From assembly GCA_016743945.1 (NCBI GenBank), contig JADGFI010000021.1, forward strand, positions 26,835 to 90,834: DNA of 64,000 nt, given 5' to 3'. The notes beneath the pieces were generated by a model. It did no database searches. It saw only the letters and a list, made by a program, of their open reading frames with translations, and was not told where the DNA came from. This document shows positions 52,301 through 60,414 of the stretch, piece after piece (position 1 is the stretch's first letter; each line of letters begins with the position of its first letter). A program made the translations under genes and the position numbers. The DNA is from Desulfobacteraceae bacterium. Its GTDB lineage: Bacteria; Desulfobacterota; Desulfobacteria; Desulfobacterales; Desulfobacteraceae.

Positions 52301-54425
52301 ATGCCCTGTCCACAATATGGATATCCCGGGGAAAACTTTCCCGGGTTAACATCTCATTTCTTGCTGTTTCCGCAGTTTGATAGGAGGGGTATTGCCCGAC
52401 AAAAACCCTGAAATAGGTTCCCTTGTTTTTAATTTCAGCCGGTATGACCCAGGTTTCATATCCCAAGCCCTCAAGTTCTTTAGATCGATTTTGTGCATCT
52501 GTCTGGTCCTTGCCGGAATATACCTGGACACTAAAATAGGTGTCGCCGGGAAGAAACGCCTCATCCCCAATCACCAGGATATACTCTTCATCTGGAACCT
52601 CTTTGAAGCTGGTTGCGTTTTCGATTATTTGCTCAACCGGCTCCCCAAGGGTCACCTCATTTTGATTTCCTGACCAGAATTCGCTGATGTTTGAATCCGG
52701 AATATCCTGGTTTCGGATAACAAAGGGGGTAATGGACATGAGGACATCGGTCTTTTCGATTTCACTTGCCGTCGACGAAAAAAGTCTTCCAAGTCTGGGT
52801 ATATCCCCGAGAAAGGGTATCTTTGTGATGGTTTCCCTTTCGTTATCGGATATCAATCCGCCGATTATCACCGAATCCCCATCATTGATGGTCAAGACCG
52901 TTTCCGTTGTCCTGGTGGTGATGGTATATTGGGGATCTGTAACCGTCCCCACATTGCTGCCCAGGGCACTGATTTCAATATACATTTTAAGGGTTATTTG
53001 TTCATACATGTTGATGACCGGTTCCACGGTGAGCTTAACACCGATATCCTGGTATATAAAATCATAGGTGGTTGATCCGTTTGTGTCTGTTCTCCGGTTG
53101 GAACGCAAAGGCACTTTCTCACCGATGAGGATGGAGGCTTTTTCAGAACTGCTGACCCGAAGCTGGGGCTTGGCAAGAATTCTGGTATCCCCATCCCGTT
53201 TAAGCAGTTTTAAAGTGGCCGTGGGCAGGGACATATACAATTCCTTGCTGGTAATCTTGCTAATATCGTTAAAAGACGCCATGCCCGTGAAGATTGCAAG
53301 GGGATCAGATGTAATCCCGGAACTTGTCTCACTGACCCCAAAGGTTATGGTATCGGAAATAGACAGGCCCAGCTCTTTTTCATTTTTCTTTTTCACTTCC
53401 ATGATTTCAACATTTAAAACCACTTCAGAAGGGGTTCGATCATTTGCCTCGATAAGTCGAGCAGCCATTTCAACACTCGCTTTCTGGCCCCTGATGGTAA
53501 TGGCATTGAGTTTCTCATTGGCAATGATATTTTTGCTTTTCAATATTTTCGTTAAAATGGCCATGGCATTTTTGGCTTTTAAATAGGACAGATAAAAGGT
53601 TTTAACATAGAGTTCATCATATTCCTTTGCCTTGGCCGGGGTATCCGGATAAATCAGCAGGGTCTTTTGGTTTATCATCTTTGCCCGAAGGGAATTTGTT
53701 TTGAGCAACACATCCAAAAACCTGTCAAAAGTTACATCCGTAGTAAAAAGCGTTACCTTGGTTTCTTTTATATCCTTGTCAAAAATAAAATTAATCCCTT
53801 CAAGCTTGGATAAAATTTCAAAGACATTTGTGACCGGGGTTTGTTTAAATTTCAACGACAAGAGGGCATTTGACCTTAAGTCAAGGCGGTACTCGGGTAA
53901 ATCCTTGGGCATTTTTTTAAATTTGGCAAGGGCAGATTTGGCGTCCTCATTTTCCGGATCCAGCTCAATGGCTTTTTGAAATGAGCGTTTGGCATTGTCA
54001 AAGCCGCCTGTTTTTATCTGCTGACTTCCCTTTTGGGTGTAATAAAAGGATTCTTTCATCTTTTTAACTTTGTCTACCAGTTCAATGGCCCTGTGATTGG
54101 AGGAATAAAATGCAATACTGATTTGGAGCTCTTCAATGGCTTCCCTATAGTATTTTTTGGATATCAGTTCCTCGCCTTTGCGCATATGCACCATGGAGGC
54201 CTTTTGTTTTGCTGCCGTGAGCTTGAGTTTCAATTCAAGATCGTTGGGGGATTTCTCAAGGGCTTTGGTATAATACTGGACCGCCCCGCCAAAATCCTTT
54301 TCTTCGGTAAATTTCTGGGGATCAATTCTACCGGTATCATTGGCAACACATCCCTGGAACAGAACCAACCCTGCAAAAAAGGCAATTAAAATCATCTTTG
54401 GAAACAAGGCCTTCCTAATCATCAT
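52284..54425 (-). CDS. Secretin lipoprotein with N-terminal TPR and C-terminal SPOR domain (GspD/PilQ-like)
   Basis: Outer-membrane secretion pore. The 713-aa protein has a lipoprotein signal (LVLFQGC, Cys26), TPR-type helices (about 40-170), secretin N domains (about 190-330, FKQTPVTNVFEILSKLEGINFIFD), the secretin core (about 340-590, VPLRSNRR, GDSVIIGGLI, IPFLGDIPRLGRLF) and a C-terminal SPOR domain (about 630-712, YFSVQVYSGKDQTDAQNRS). SPOR domains bind denuded glycan strands, usually at division septa; on a secretin this is unusual. The lipidated N-terminus may remove the need for a separate pilotin. The ATG overlaps the pilP-like gene by 11 bases. Confidence 0.9.
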   Translation of the reverse strand: MMIRKALFPKMILIAFFAGLVLFQGCVANDTGRIDPQKFTEEKDFGGAVQYYTKALEKSPNDLELKLKLTAAKQKASMVHMRKGEELISKKYYREAIEELQISIAFYSSNHRAIELVDKVKKMKESFYYTQKGSQQIKTGGFDNAKRSFQKAIELDPENEDAKSALAKFKKMPKDLPEYRLDLRSNALLSLKFKQTPVTNVFEILSKLEGINFIFDKDIKETKVTLFTTDVTFDRFLDVLLKTNSLRAKMINQKTLLIYPDTPAKAKEYDELYVKTFYLSYLKAKNAMAILTKILKSKNIIANEKLNAITIRGQKASVEMAARLIEANDRTPSEVVLNVEIMEVKKKNEKELGLSISDTITFGVSETSSGITSDPLAIFTGMASFNDISKITSKELYMSLPTATLKLLKRDGDTRILAKPQLRVSSSEKASILIGEKVPLRSNRRTDTNGSTTYDFIYQDIGVKLTVEPVINMYEQITLKMYIEISALGSNVGTVTDPQYTITTRTTETVLTINDGDSVIIGGLISDNERETITKIPFLGDIPRLGRLFSSTASEIEKTDVLMSITPFVIRNQDIPDSNISEFWSGNQNEVTLGEPVEQIIENATSFKEVPDEEYILVIGDEAFLPGDTYFSVQVYSGKDQTDAQNRSKELEGLGYETWVIPAEIKNKGTYFRVFVGQYPSYQTAETARNEMLTRESFPRDIHIVDRAYVYGK

Positions 54426-54999
54426 TAAACTCCCCTATCTTGATATCCATGGTTTGGTTTAGATCCACTGCCTTAATTCTGATAAAATCCTCCTGGATGT
54501 CCTCAATCTCATACTTTCCATCAATGCGATCCCCTTTTCTGGCAACCAGGACCAATTTGTTTTTGGCCAGAAAAACAGCCTTTTTTCCGGCGCTGTCATA
54601 GGAACCGTAAAATTTGTAGGAAGCAAGATATTCTTTGACCGCAAACACAGGATCCTTTGTAACAGGCCCAGGAAGCGATGTTATTTCTAATTGCCTGTCT
54701 TGTTTCCCTCCAGATTGTTTCTCCTGCCCGGCGGTTTGGGGCGGTTTGTATAAAGCAAACAAATTTTTATATACCTTACCCGAAACTGCCTTGCCTTTAG
54801 AGGAACCAAAGGGATCGGCCGCCACGGCCCTTTCATCACCGGGTTCTGCTTTAATCTTTTTAAAATCGCTACCCCTGCCGGTATAGGTCAATGTATCCAC
54901 CCGGGGCTGGACATAGGGATTCATCAAACGGTAAATGAGGGATACCAGCAGGAGACCGGCCGCAGCCCAAAAAATCATATGTTTTCGGGTAAATCTCAT
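54415..54999 (-). CDS. PilP/GspC-like inner-membrane assembly protein
   Basis: A 194-aa protein with one membrane helix near the N-terminus (about 8-25), a Gly/Lys/Gln-rich linker and a small C-terminal beta domain (about 140-194, FLAKNKLVLVARKGDRIDGKYEIEDI) resembling the homology region of PilP/GspC that contacts the secretin N0 domain. Identification rests on layout and position: it follows the pilO-like gene (4-base overlap) and precedes the secretin. Confidence 0.7.
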   Translation of the reverse strand: MRFTRKHMIFWAAAGLLLVSLIYRLMNPYVQPRVDTLTYTGRGSDFKKIKAEPGDERAVAADPFGSSKGKAVSGKVYKNLFALYKPPQTAGQEKQSGGKQDRQLEITSLPGPVTKDPVFAVKEYLASYKFYGSYDSAGKKAVFLAKNKLVLVARKGDRIDGKYEIEDIQEDFIRIKAVDLNQTMDIKIGEFNDD

Positions 55000-55523
55000 G
55001 CGCTTCTCTTCTTAAAAAAAATGGATATTCCCAGACTGAGTTTTAATCTATTTTCATTTTCTTTTAGCCTGACAATTTTAACGGAATCCAGATATAAAAG
55101 TCCGGGCAAATTTTGAAGATCAGCGATAAACGCTTTAATTTTTCCATACTCCCCATTTATCGAAAATTTTGTGTAATAGGTAATCAACAGGGGATGATCT
55201 GTTTTTTTAGGCTTGAAAATCAGGGTGTCTGCAGCCACAAGATGATTCTTATCAATAAGGCTCCTGAGCGTTGCAGCCAAAGGGGTAAAAGAAAACTCAT
55301 CGGGAATTTTTTGAAAAATGTTGTCAATATCAAATTTCAACACTTCAAGAGGGTTTGATTTTTTCCCCGGCCTGATCGAATCGGCACGGCGGATGCCAAA
55401 AATATCCCTTTGTAATACCGAAATGTATTGGGCCTGTTTATCCACAACAGCCACTTTTACCATAAAATTGCAAAAAACCACCGCAACACAGACCAAAATG
55501 ATTATTTTATATCTGTTTGTCAT
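54996..55523 (-). CDS. PilO/GspM-like inner-membrane protein
   Basis: A 175-aa bitopic protein: helix at about 7-27, coiled-coil region (about 28-60) and a ferredoxin-like C-terminal domain with YYTKFSINGEYGKIKAFIADLQNLPGLLYLDSVKI, the pattern of PilO (substituting the GspM fold). It would pair with the PilN-like protein on the periplasmic side of the platform. The ATG shares one base with the upstream stop. Confidence 0.8.
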   Translation of the reverse strand: MTNRYKIIILVCVAVVFCNFMVKVAVVDKQAQYISVLQRDIFGIRRADSIRPGKKSNPLEVLKFDIDNIFQKIPDEFSFTPLAATLRSLIDKNHLVAADTLIFKPKKTDHPLLITYYTKFSINGEYGKIKAFIADLQNLPGLLYLDSVKIVRLKENENRLKLSLGISIFFKKRSA

Positions 55524-56068
55524 TATATTTTTTCTGGCCGGTATAGGGTTAATCCAAAGGCAACTTGCCCAGACCCATGGATCTCCTGTTTTGACAATTC
55601 CACGTCAAACAAGAGAGATCTGTCCAAAGCCATTAAAAATTGCGACACCGTATCCACAAAATCGGATTGGCCTTTCAGGGTCACCACCTGTAAGCTTTCG
55701 GAAAATGCCACTTCATTTATATTGACGCGTTCCGGCTTGATTTTTTCAATCTCACTCAAAAACAAGGGCAGGGAAAACCTGTTTTTTTTGACAATGGTGT
55801 TTAAGTATAAGAAATCGTGCTCGAGCCCCTCAAGCTTTTTTTTATCCGGCACCCTTTTTTGGGCGAGGACAGCCCGTTGTTTCCTCTTTTCTTTAAATTC
55901 TTTAATCCGGTTCTGATACGCCTTAATAACCTTATTATTTTCTACATATTCAAAGGTATTCCCAAGGGTCAATGCCAGGGTAGTCACCATGAACAAAACC
56001 ACAAAGGCCAAGACAAGATTTCCGGAAAATTTTGTCCTGGCTGAAAGATTTATGGGTAAAGGTTTCAT
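55523..56068 (-). CDS. PilN/GspL-C-like inner-membrane protein
   Basis: A 181-aa bitopic protein with a short cytoplasmic N-terminus (MKPLPINLSARTKF, like the PilN peptide INLL that binds PilM), a membrane helix at about 19-38, a coiled coil (about 45-75) and a ferredoxin-like periplasmic domain. Together with the upstream PilM-like protein it equals one split GspL. The frame is open to 56164, but the ATG at 56068, 4 bases after the pilM-like stop, puts the INL peptide at the N-terminus. Confidence 0.8.
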   Translation of the reverse strand: MKPLPINLSARTKFSGNLVLAFVVLFMVTTLALTLGNTFEYVENNKVIKAYQNRIKEFKEKRKQRAVLAQKRVPDKKKLEGLEHDFLYLNTIVKKNRFSLPLFLSEIEKIKPERVNINEVAFSESLQVVTLKGQSDFVDTVSQFLMALDRSLLFDVELSKQEIHGSGQVAFGLTLYRPEKI

Positions 56069-56072
56069 CCGC

Positions 56073-57020
56073 TTATATTCCCATGGCAGCACCAAACGCC
56101 CCTGTGTAAAAGGGTAAGGATGTCTCTTGGGTTTCCAGGGCTGCCCTCTTCTCAAAATTGACAAGCCGTCTTTCGTCCATCATTGTAAATTCACCATAGC
56201 TTAAGTCCTGTAAAATATACTGGATCTGGACCTCGGATTTAATATGGGACGCAATGTTCAGGCTGTCGATTTCAAGGTCCGGATTTTCAGCATAAAAATA
56301 TTGAATCAGCAAATCAATATCATGAATGGCACTGGTATTGTTTTGATTCAAAAAACCCTTTTTAATCATCCTGTGGAAAATCGGGATCCCCTCAACGAAC
56401 ACAAAAAAATTTAAAAATTCATCAAACAGACCAAGATAGGCAACACACCCCTGGTAGGGCAGAAGAACCGAATAAAAGTTAAATTGGTTCAGTCCTGTCG
56501 GTGCAAGGAGCAAGGGGGCGAGACCAATTTTTTTAAATGCCGCCTCATATTGATCCAATACGGGGTTAAGGCCCAGGGCAATGAGAAAAACATATTTTTC
56601 TTCCAGATTTTGACCCATATTTTTCCAGGAAACCCTTAATTTTTCACTCGGAAGATTTAAGGAACTGGAAAGATTCCACACGATCATTTCATGTATATTT
56701 GAATCCCCTTTTGGTATCTCTTTAAATTCTTTGATCAAAACTTTAATACACGCGTCGGGTAAAGAAACCCCTACTTTTCGAGGTTTGTTCTCTTTATAAC
56801 TTTTTTTCAGGCAGGCCTCAAACAAAACTGGATTTAAAATATTTTCCGATTTAAAAGAGGGCTTGATTGCATCCCCGGAAAACGGGCTGTGGGATAATTT
56901 TCGAATTAAAAATCTTTTTTCATTTTTTAAGATTACAGCCGAGCGTATAGCCCCGGCACAAATCTCAATGCCTGCTTTTAACCCATTATTAGAAAAAAAT
57001 TTATTCGGAAAAAATTTCAT
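56073..57020 (-). CDS. PilM-like actin-fold assembly ATPase
   Basis: A 315-aa cytoplasmic protein with actin-like halves: LKAGIEICAGAIRSAVI (14-30) in the phosphate-1 position, the central VGVSLPDACIKVL, and the closing FYTGAFGAAMG. It corresponds to PilM or the cytoplasmic half of GspL and links the GspE ATPase to the PilN-like membrane protein. Sequence is divergent: the nucleotide motifs are weaker than in standard PilM. The ATG overlaps gspE by 4 bases. Confidence 0.78.
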   Translation of the reverse strand: MKFFPNKFFSNNGLKAGIEICAGAIRSAVILKNEKRFLIRKLSHSPFSGDAIKPSFKSENILNPVLFEACLKKSYKENKPRKVGVSLPDACIKVLIKEFKEIPKGDSNIHEMIVWNLSSSLNLPSEKLRVSWKNMGQNLEEKYVFLIALGLNPVLDQYEAAFKKIGLAPLLLAPTGLNQFNFYSVLLPYQGCVAYLGLFDEFLNFFVFVEGIPIFHRMIKKGFLNQNNTSAIHDIDLLIQYFYAENPDLEIDSLNIASHIKSEVQIQYILQDLSYGEFTMMDERRLVNFEKRAALETQETSLPFYTGAFGAAMGI

Positions 57021-58753
57021 CCCATGCCTTCTTGATTAATAAAGGTGACCCTGTTGGCTTCTTCCAGGGTGGTCCTACCTTGCAGAACTTCATTGATGGC
57101 AGCATCCCTTAAAAAAACAACCCCTTTGCTTAAAGCGTATTTTGTTAAAATCGAGGTGGAAACCCGTTTAATAAACATTTCTCTCAAATCTCCATCCAGT
57201 TCAACATGCTCAATAATTGCCTTTCTGCCCTTATACCCGGTACCATTGCAATTTTCACACCCATAGGCATCGTAATGAATAATATTTCTAAATTTTTCAG
57301 GATTCAGCCCGGATTCAACCAGGGTTTCATCGGATATTTTTGCCTGGACCTTGCAATCGCAAAGTACACGGATCAATCGCTGGGCAATGATGCAATTGAG
57401 TGCAGATACCAGGTTATAGGGCTCTATGCCCATATGAATAAACCGATTAATAACCTCAAAAGAAGAGTTTGCATGGACGGTTGTAAACACCAGGTGACCG
57501 GTTAAAGCTGACTGGAGTGCAATTTGTGCGGTTTCCCGGTCCCGGATCTCTCCCACCAGAATTTTGTCAGGATCATGACGCAAAATGGACCGCAGCCCAC
57601 TGGAAAATGTCAGTCCCTTTTTCTCATTGACCGGTATTTGGGTAATTCCTTTCAATTGATACTCAACCGGATCTTCAATGGTGATAATTTTTGTATCACT
57701 GGTTTTAACTTCGGATAAGGCCCGGTATAAAGTGGTGGTTTTACCACTGCCCGTTGGCCCTGTCATTAAAAACATGCCGTAGGGCGCTTTGATCTGCCGT
57801 CTTAATCTGAACAGCTCCTTTTTGTTCAGTCCCATTCCATCAAGGTCAAGCTCCCCTTTGTCCGGCACCATCCGCTGCTGATCCAAAATTCTGATGACCG
57901 CGTCTTCACCAAAAATAGCCGGCAGGACCGATATGCGAAAATCAATAAACCGGTCTTTGATCTTTAACTTGAATCTGCCGTCCTGGGGGATTCTTTTTTC
58001 CGAGATATCCAGTTCCGCCATTACTTTTAACCGGGATATCACAGGATTCATGTTTCCCATATCCATCGGATCCGTAATCTGATGCAGCATGCCGTTGATG
58101 CGGTAGCGGATAATGAGTCCCTGGGCAGTGCCTTCAAAATGGATATCACTGGCCATTTTATTGATGGCGTCCAATATAGTTGAGTCCACCAGTTTCACCA
58201 CGGGACTGTCTTCAGAATCCACTTTTTCAAAGGAAATTTCATAATCTCCCTGGTCAGACTTTTTCACCACAGACAGGCGCATTTCTTCAGAAACGGAGGT
58301 CAAATCCCGGGAGGTATCCAGTTTTTGAATAAACTTGCCCATCTTTTTTTTGCTGACGATCACAAAGGAAAAATCATATTCCAATAAAATTTCAATCTCT
58401 TCGATCACCCGGAAATAGTCGACGGGATCAGCCACCGCAAAAATCAGATGATTTTCAGAAAAGCTGAAGGGCACTATTCTGTTCTTGACAATAAAATCAA
58501 CACTCAAAAGATTTAACAGCTCAGGCTCGTTCATGGTATCAATTCTGGCATATTTACAGGAAAACTGCTCTGCCATTAACTGTGCAAGCTGTTCATCATT
58601 TATCAGTCCCTCTTCAACACAAAGCTGGCCAAGCATCCTGCCCGAAATATTTTTCCGGGCAAGAAGGGTTGTCTTTTGTTCCTCGGTCATAAACCCGAAA
58701 TCAACTGCCAGATCACCAAATTTCTTTTTTTTCTTTAAATTAAAGAGTGCCAT
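57017..58753 (-). CDS. gspE: Type II secretion/pilus assembly ATPase GspE/PilB
   Basis: Hexameric motor for filament assembly. With the ATG at 58753 it is 578 aa: an N-terminal MshEN/T2SSE_N-type domain (about 22-130, with RMLGQLCVEEGLINDEQLAQL, a fold that can bind c-di-GMP), an N2 domain and the ATPase core with Walker A GPTGSGKT (332-339), Asp box, Walker B and His box (TVHANSSFEVINRF). A zinc-type cysteine set is present but its first pair is CxC (LCDCK) instead of CxxC; the second is CENC. A TTG at 58765 is in frame but lies in the gspF stop region; the ATG follows that stop by 4 bases. Confidence 0.93.
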   Translation of the reverse strand: MALFNLKKKKKFGDLAVDFGFMTEEQKTTLLARKNISGRMLGQLCVEEGLINDEQLAQLMAEQFSCKYARIDTMNEPELLNLLSVDFIVKNRIVPFSFSENHLIFAVADPVDYFRVIEEIEILLEYDFSFVIVSKKKMGKFIQKLDTSRDLTSVSEEMRLSVVKKSDQGDYEISFEKVDSEDSPVVKLVDSTILDAINKMASDIHFEGTAQGLIIRYRINGMLHQITDPMDMGNMNPVISRLKVMAELDISEKRIPQDGRFKLKIKDRFIDFRISVLPAIFGEDAVIRILDQQRMVPDKGELDLDGMGLNKKELFRLRRQIKAPYGMFLMTGPTGSGKTTTLYRALSEVKTSDTKIITIEDPVEYQLKGITQIPVNEKKGLTFSSGLRSILRHDPDKILVGEIRDRETAQIALQSALTGHLVFTTVHANSSFEVINRFIHMGIEPYNLVSALNCIIAQRLIRVLCDCKVQAKISDETLVESGLNPEKFRNIIHYDAYGCENCNGTGYKGRKAIIEHVELDGDLREMFIKRVSTSILTKYALSKGVVFLRDAAINEVLQGRTTLEEANRVTFINQEGMG

Positions 58754-58757
58754 TTTT

Positions 58758-59966
58758 TTATCCAATTGCTCCTGCCATCTGAAAAATAGGCATATACATG
58801 GCCAGCATGATAAACCCGATGATAAACCCCATCAAAACCATGAGAACCGGCTCAATGGTAGAGGTTAATATTGAAAGTGAGGCCTCCACATCTTTTTCGT
58901 AAAACCGGGCAATATCCTTTAATATTTTCTCCAGATTACCCCCCTCCTCCCCGGCCGCCATCATTCGCAATGCCATGTCGGGAAATACATCCACCTCCTT
59001 AAATGCCTGGGCAAATCCTTTGCCCTGCTCGATAAACTCTATGGCCCTTATGATGTTGGACTGCATAAAGCTGTTTTTAATAAGCCCCTTGGAAATATTC
59101 AATGCCTGGTTCAGGGGAAGCCCGCCTGCCAGAATGGTTGAAAGAGACGAGGTAAACAAAGAGGTGGCGTAGATAACAGACAAATTTCCCAAAAAAGGCA
59201 GTTTCAGGTAAAGTCTGTCAAAATTAAATTTTACCCCATCGTTTTTCATCCCATAGGATATCCCCGAAATCATCAAAAAAATACCACTGGCACCCACCCA
59301 GAAATAGGACCGGACACCATCAGAAATCCCCAGCAATATCCTGGTAAAAAGCGGCAACTGGGACCCCGCTTCAACGAGAGTCCCGGTGATGGTGGGAACC
59401 ACAAAAATAACGAGAAACAACACCACAAAAACAGAACAGAGGATCAATATCAGGGGATATACCGAGGCCGACTTGATCTTTTGCCGGATCTGCAGGGCCC
59501 GCTCAAAATAGGCCAGATACTCTTCAATGGCATCGGGTATGTTACCGCTTGCCTCACCCGATCTTAAGGTGGCGATATAAAGGGAGGAAAAAAGTGTTTC
59601 ATATTTTTCAAATGCCGTGGAAATGGATTCTCCACTGGAGATATCATCCCGGATACTGTTCAACACTTTGGAGAAAAAACTTTTATCCTGTTTTTCAATA
59701 ATTCCGTCAAGGGCGATAACAACAGGAAGCCCTGCCCGAAGCAATGTTAAAAATTCCTGGTTAAAAGAATAAACCTCCTTGGATTTTAATTTTTGCCGGT
59801 TGAAAAATGAAAGGGAAGCGGAGCCGTTAATGTTTTTTTTTGCCTCAACGAGAAATCCCCCCTCTCGGGCAACCTGTTTTTTCAAAGAGTTCATGGAGGA
59901 CGCCTGCATAAATTTTTCAACCATTTCCCCGTCTATGGAAGCAATCTTACATTTGTACGCCGGCAT
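58758..59966 (-). CDS. gspF: Type II secretion platform protein GspF/PilC
   Basis: A 402-aa inner-membrane platform protein with the two repeated T2SSF domains (about 65-190 and 270-390) and three membrane helices (about 165-190, 215-240 and 370-395). The first domain has LLRAGLPVVIALDGI and SGEASGNIPDAIEEYL; the second has ILAGGLPLNQALNI and AAGEEGGNLEKIL. It couples GspE to the growing filament. The open frame reaches 60035, but AGGAG 9 bases before the ATG at 59966 and the PAYKCKI start fit the family. It is the first gene of the minus-strand secretion operon, divergent from the PEP-CTERM gene. Confidence 0.93.
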   Translation of the reverse strand: MPAYKCKIASIDGEMVEKFMQASSMNSLKKQVAREGGFLVEAKKNINGSASLSFFNRQKLKSKEVYSFNQEFLTLLRAGLPVVIALDGIIEKQDKSFFSKVLNSIRDDISSGESISTAFEKYETLFSSLYIATLRSGEASGNIPDAIEEYLAYFERALQIRQKIKSASVYPLILILCSVFVVLFLVIFVVPTITGTLVEAGSQLPLFTRILLGISDGVRSYFWVGASGIFLMISGISYGMKNDGVKFNFDRLYLKLPFLGNLSVIYATSLFTSSLSTILAGGLPLNQALNISKGLIKNSFMQSNIIRAIEFIEQGKGFAQAFKEVDVFPDMALRMMAAGEEGGNLEKILKDIARFYEKDVEASLSILTSTIEPVLMVLMGFIIGFIMLAMYMPIFQMAGAIG

Positions 59967-60108
59967 AACATAAGTCTCCTTTTGGCGGCTTGGATCATCA
60001 GACATATAACCCAACCATACCACAAATCCAAACAAGATTGGAGGTGATATTTCCTGGATAATAAATTTCTATGGGAAACAAAATGCTCAACTGTGAAAAA
60101 GATTTCAA

Positions 60109-60131
60109 GTATTATGAAAAGAATGTAATAC
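60109..60131. promoter_or_regulatory. Candidate activator-binding site upstream of the sigma54 promoter
   Basis: GTATTA (60109-60114) and TAATAC (60126-60131) form an inverted repeat with an 11-base spacer, about 95-117 bases upstream of the -24 element. That is the usual distance for an enhancer-binding protein, but the arms are short. Confidence 0.3.
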
Positions 60132-60178
60132 CATTGCTATGCCATTTATCAAAAAAACAGCTTGGCTTCCTTCTAACA

Positions 60179-60208
60179 TACTAAAATTAACCGATAAAAA
60201 TTTTAGTA
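60179..60208. repeat. 10-bp inverted repeat just upstream of the sigma54 promoter
   Basis: TACTAAAATT (60179-60188) and AATTTTAGTA (60199-60208) are exact complements across a 10-base spacer, ending 18 bases before the -24 box. It could be a second regulator site or a terminator-like hairpin; no T-run beyond the arm. Confidence 0.45.
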
Positions 60209-60225
60209 ATAGAAATTATTCATCT

Positions 60226-60241
60226 TGGCACATACATTGCA
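60226..60241 (+). promoter_or_regulatory. Sigma54 (-24/-12) promoter of the PEP-CTERM gene
   Basis: TGGCAC (60226-60231), five bases, then TTGCA (60237-60241) is an exact match to the RpoN consensus TGGCAC-N5-TTGCW. Transcription would start near 60252, giving a leader of about 160 bases before the ATG at 60415. A GAF/sigma54 activator gene lies in the same locus at 49127-50617. Confidence 0.85.
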
Positions 60242-60322
60242 TTGTCATTGTTCAAGTTCAAAAACAAAAAGTTCTGGACCTTTACCATAAGAGTTTCCAG
60301 GAAAATTTTAACTTAATCAAGA

Positions 60323-60392
60323 AAAAGCCAAACCAGACCAAAATCTGGCACGGAAAGCCAAAGGGTTCTAAAAATGAACAGCCGGTTGCCTT
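60323..60392 (+). ncRNA. Candidate c-di-GMP-I (GEMM-like) riboswitch in the PEP-CTERM leader
   Basis: In order the leader shows: GCCAAACC (60327-60334; consensus GGCAAACC), a hairpin with arms CCAGA (60333-60337) and TCTGG (60344-60348), CACGGAAAGCC (60349-60359; consensus GACGCAAAGCC), GGG with a second hairpin GTTC (60365-60368) and GAAC (60376-60379), and AGCCGGTTGCC (60380-60390; consensus AGCCGGGUUGCC). The order and spacing follow the c-di-GMP-I class, with single-base departures in each conserved block, so it may be a variant or a decayed copy. It would sit about 75 bases into the sigma54 transcript and end 22 bases before the start codon, next to the ribosome site AAGGAG. Confidence 0.55.
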
Positions 60393-60414
60393 GAGAAACA
60401 AAAGGAGAATTTAG

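Noticed and set aside
52687..53586. Plus-strand frames of 126 and 172 aa
   Set aside because: Both lie antisense to the secretin core and are shadows of its codon pattern.
60139..60414. 91-aa frame upstream of the PEP-CTERM gene
   Set aside because: It spans the sigma54 promoter, the GEMM-like leader and the ribosome site, has no ribosome site of its own and no protein-like features.
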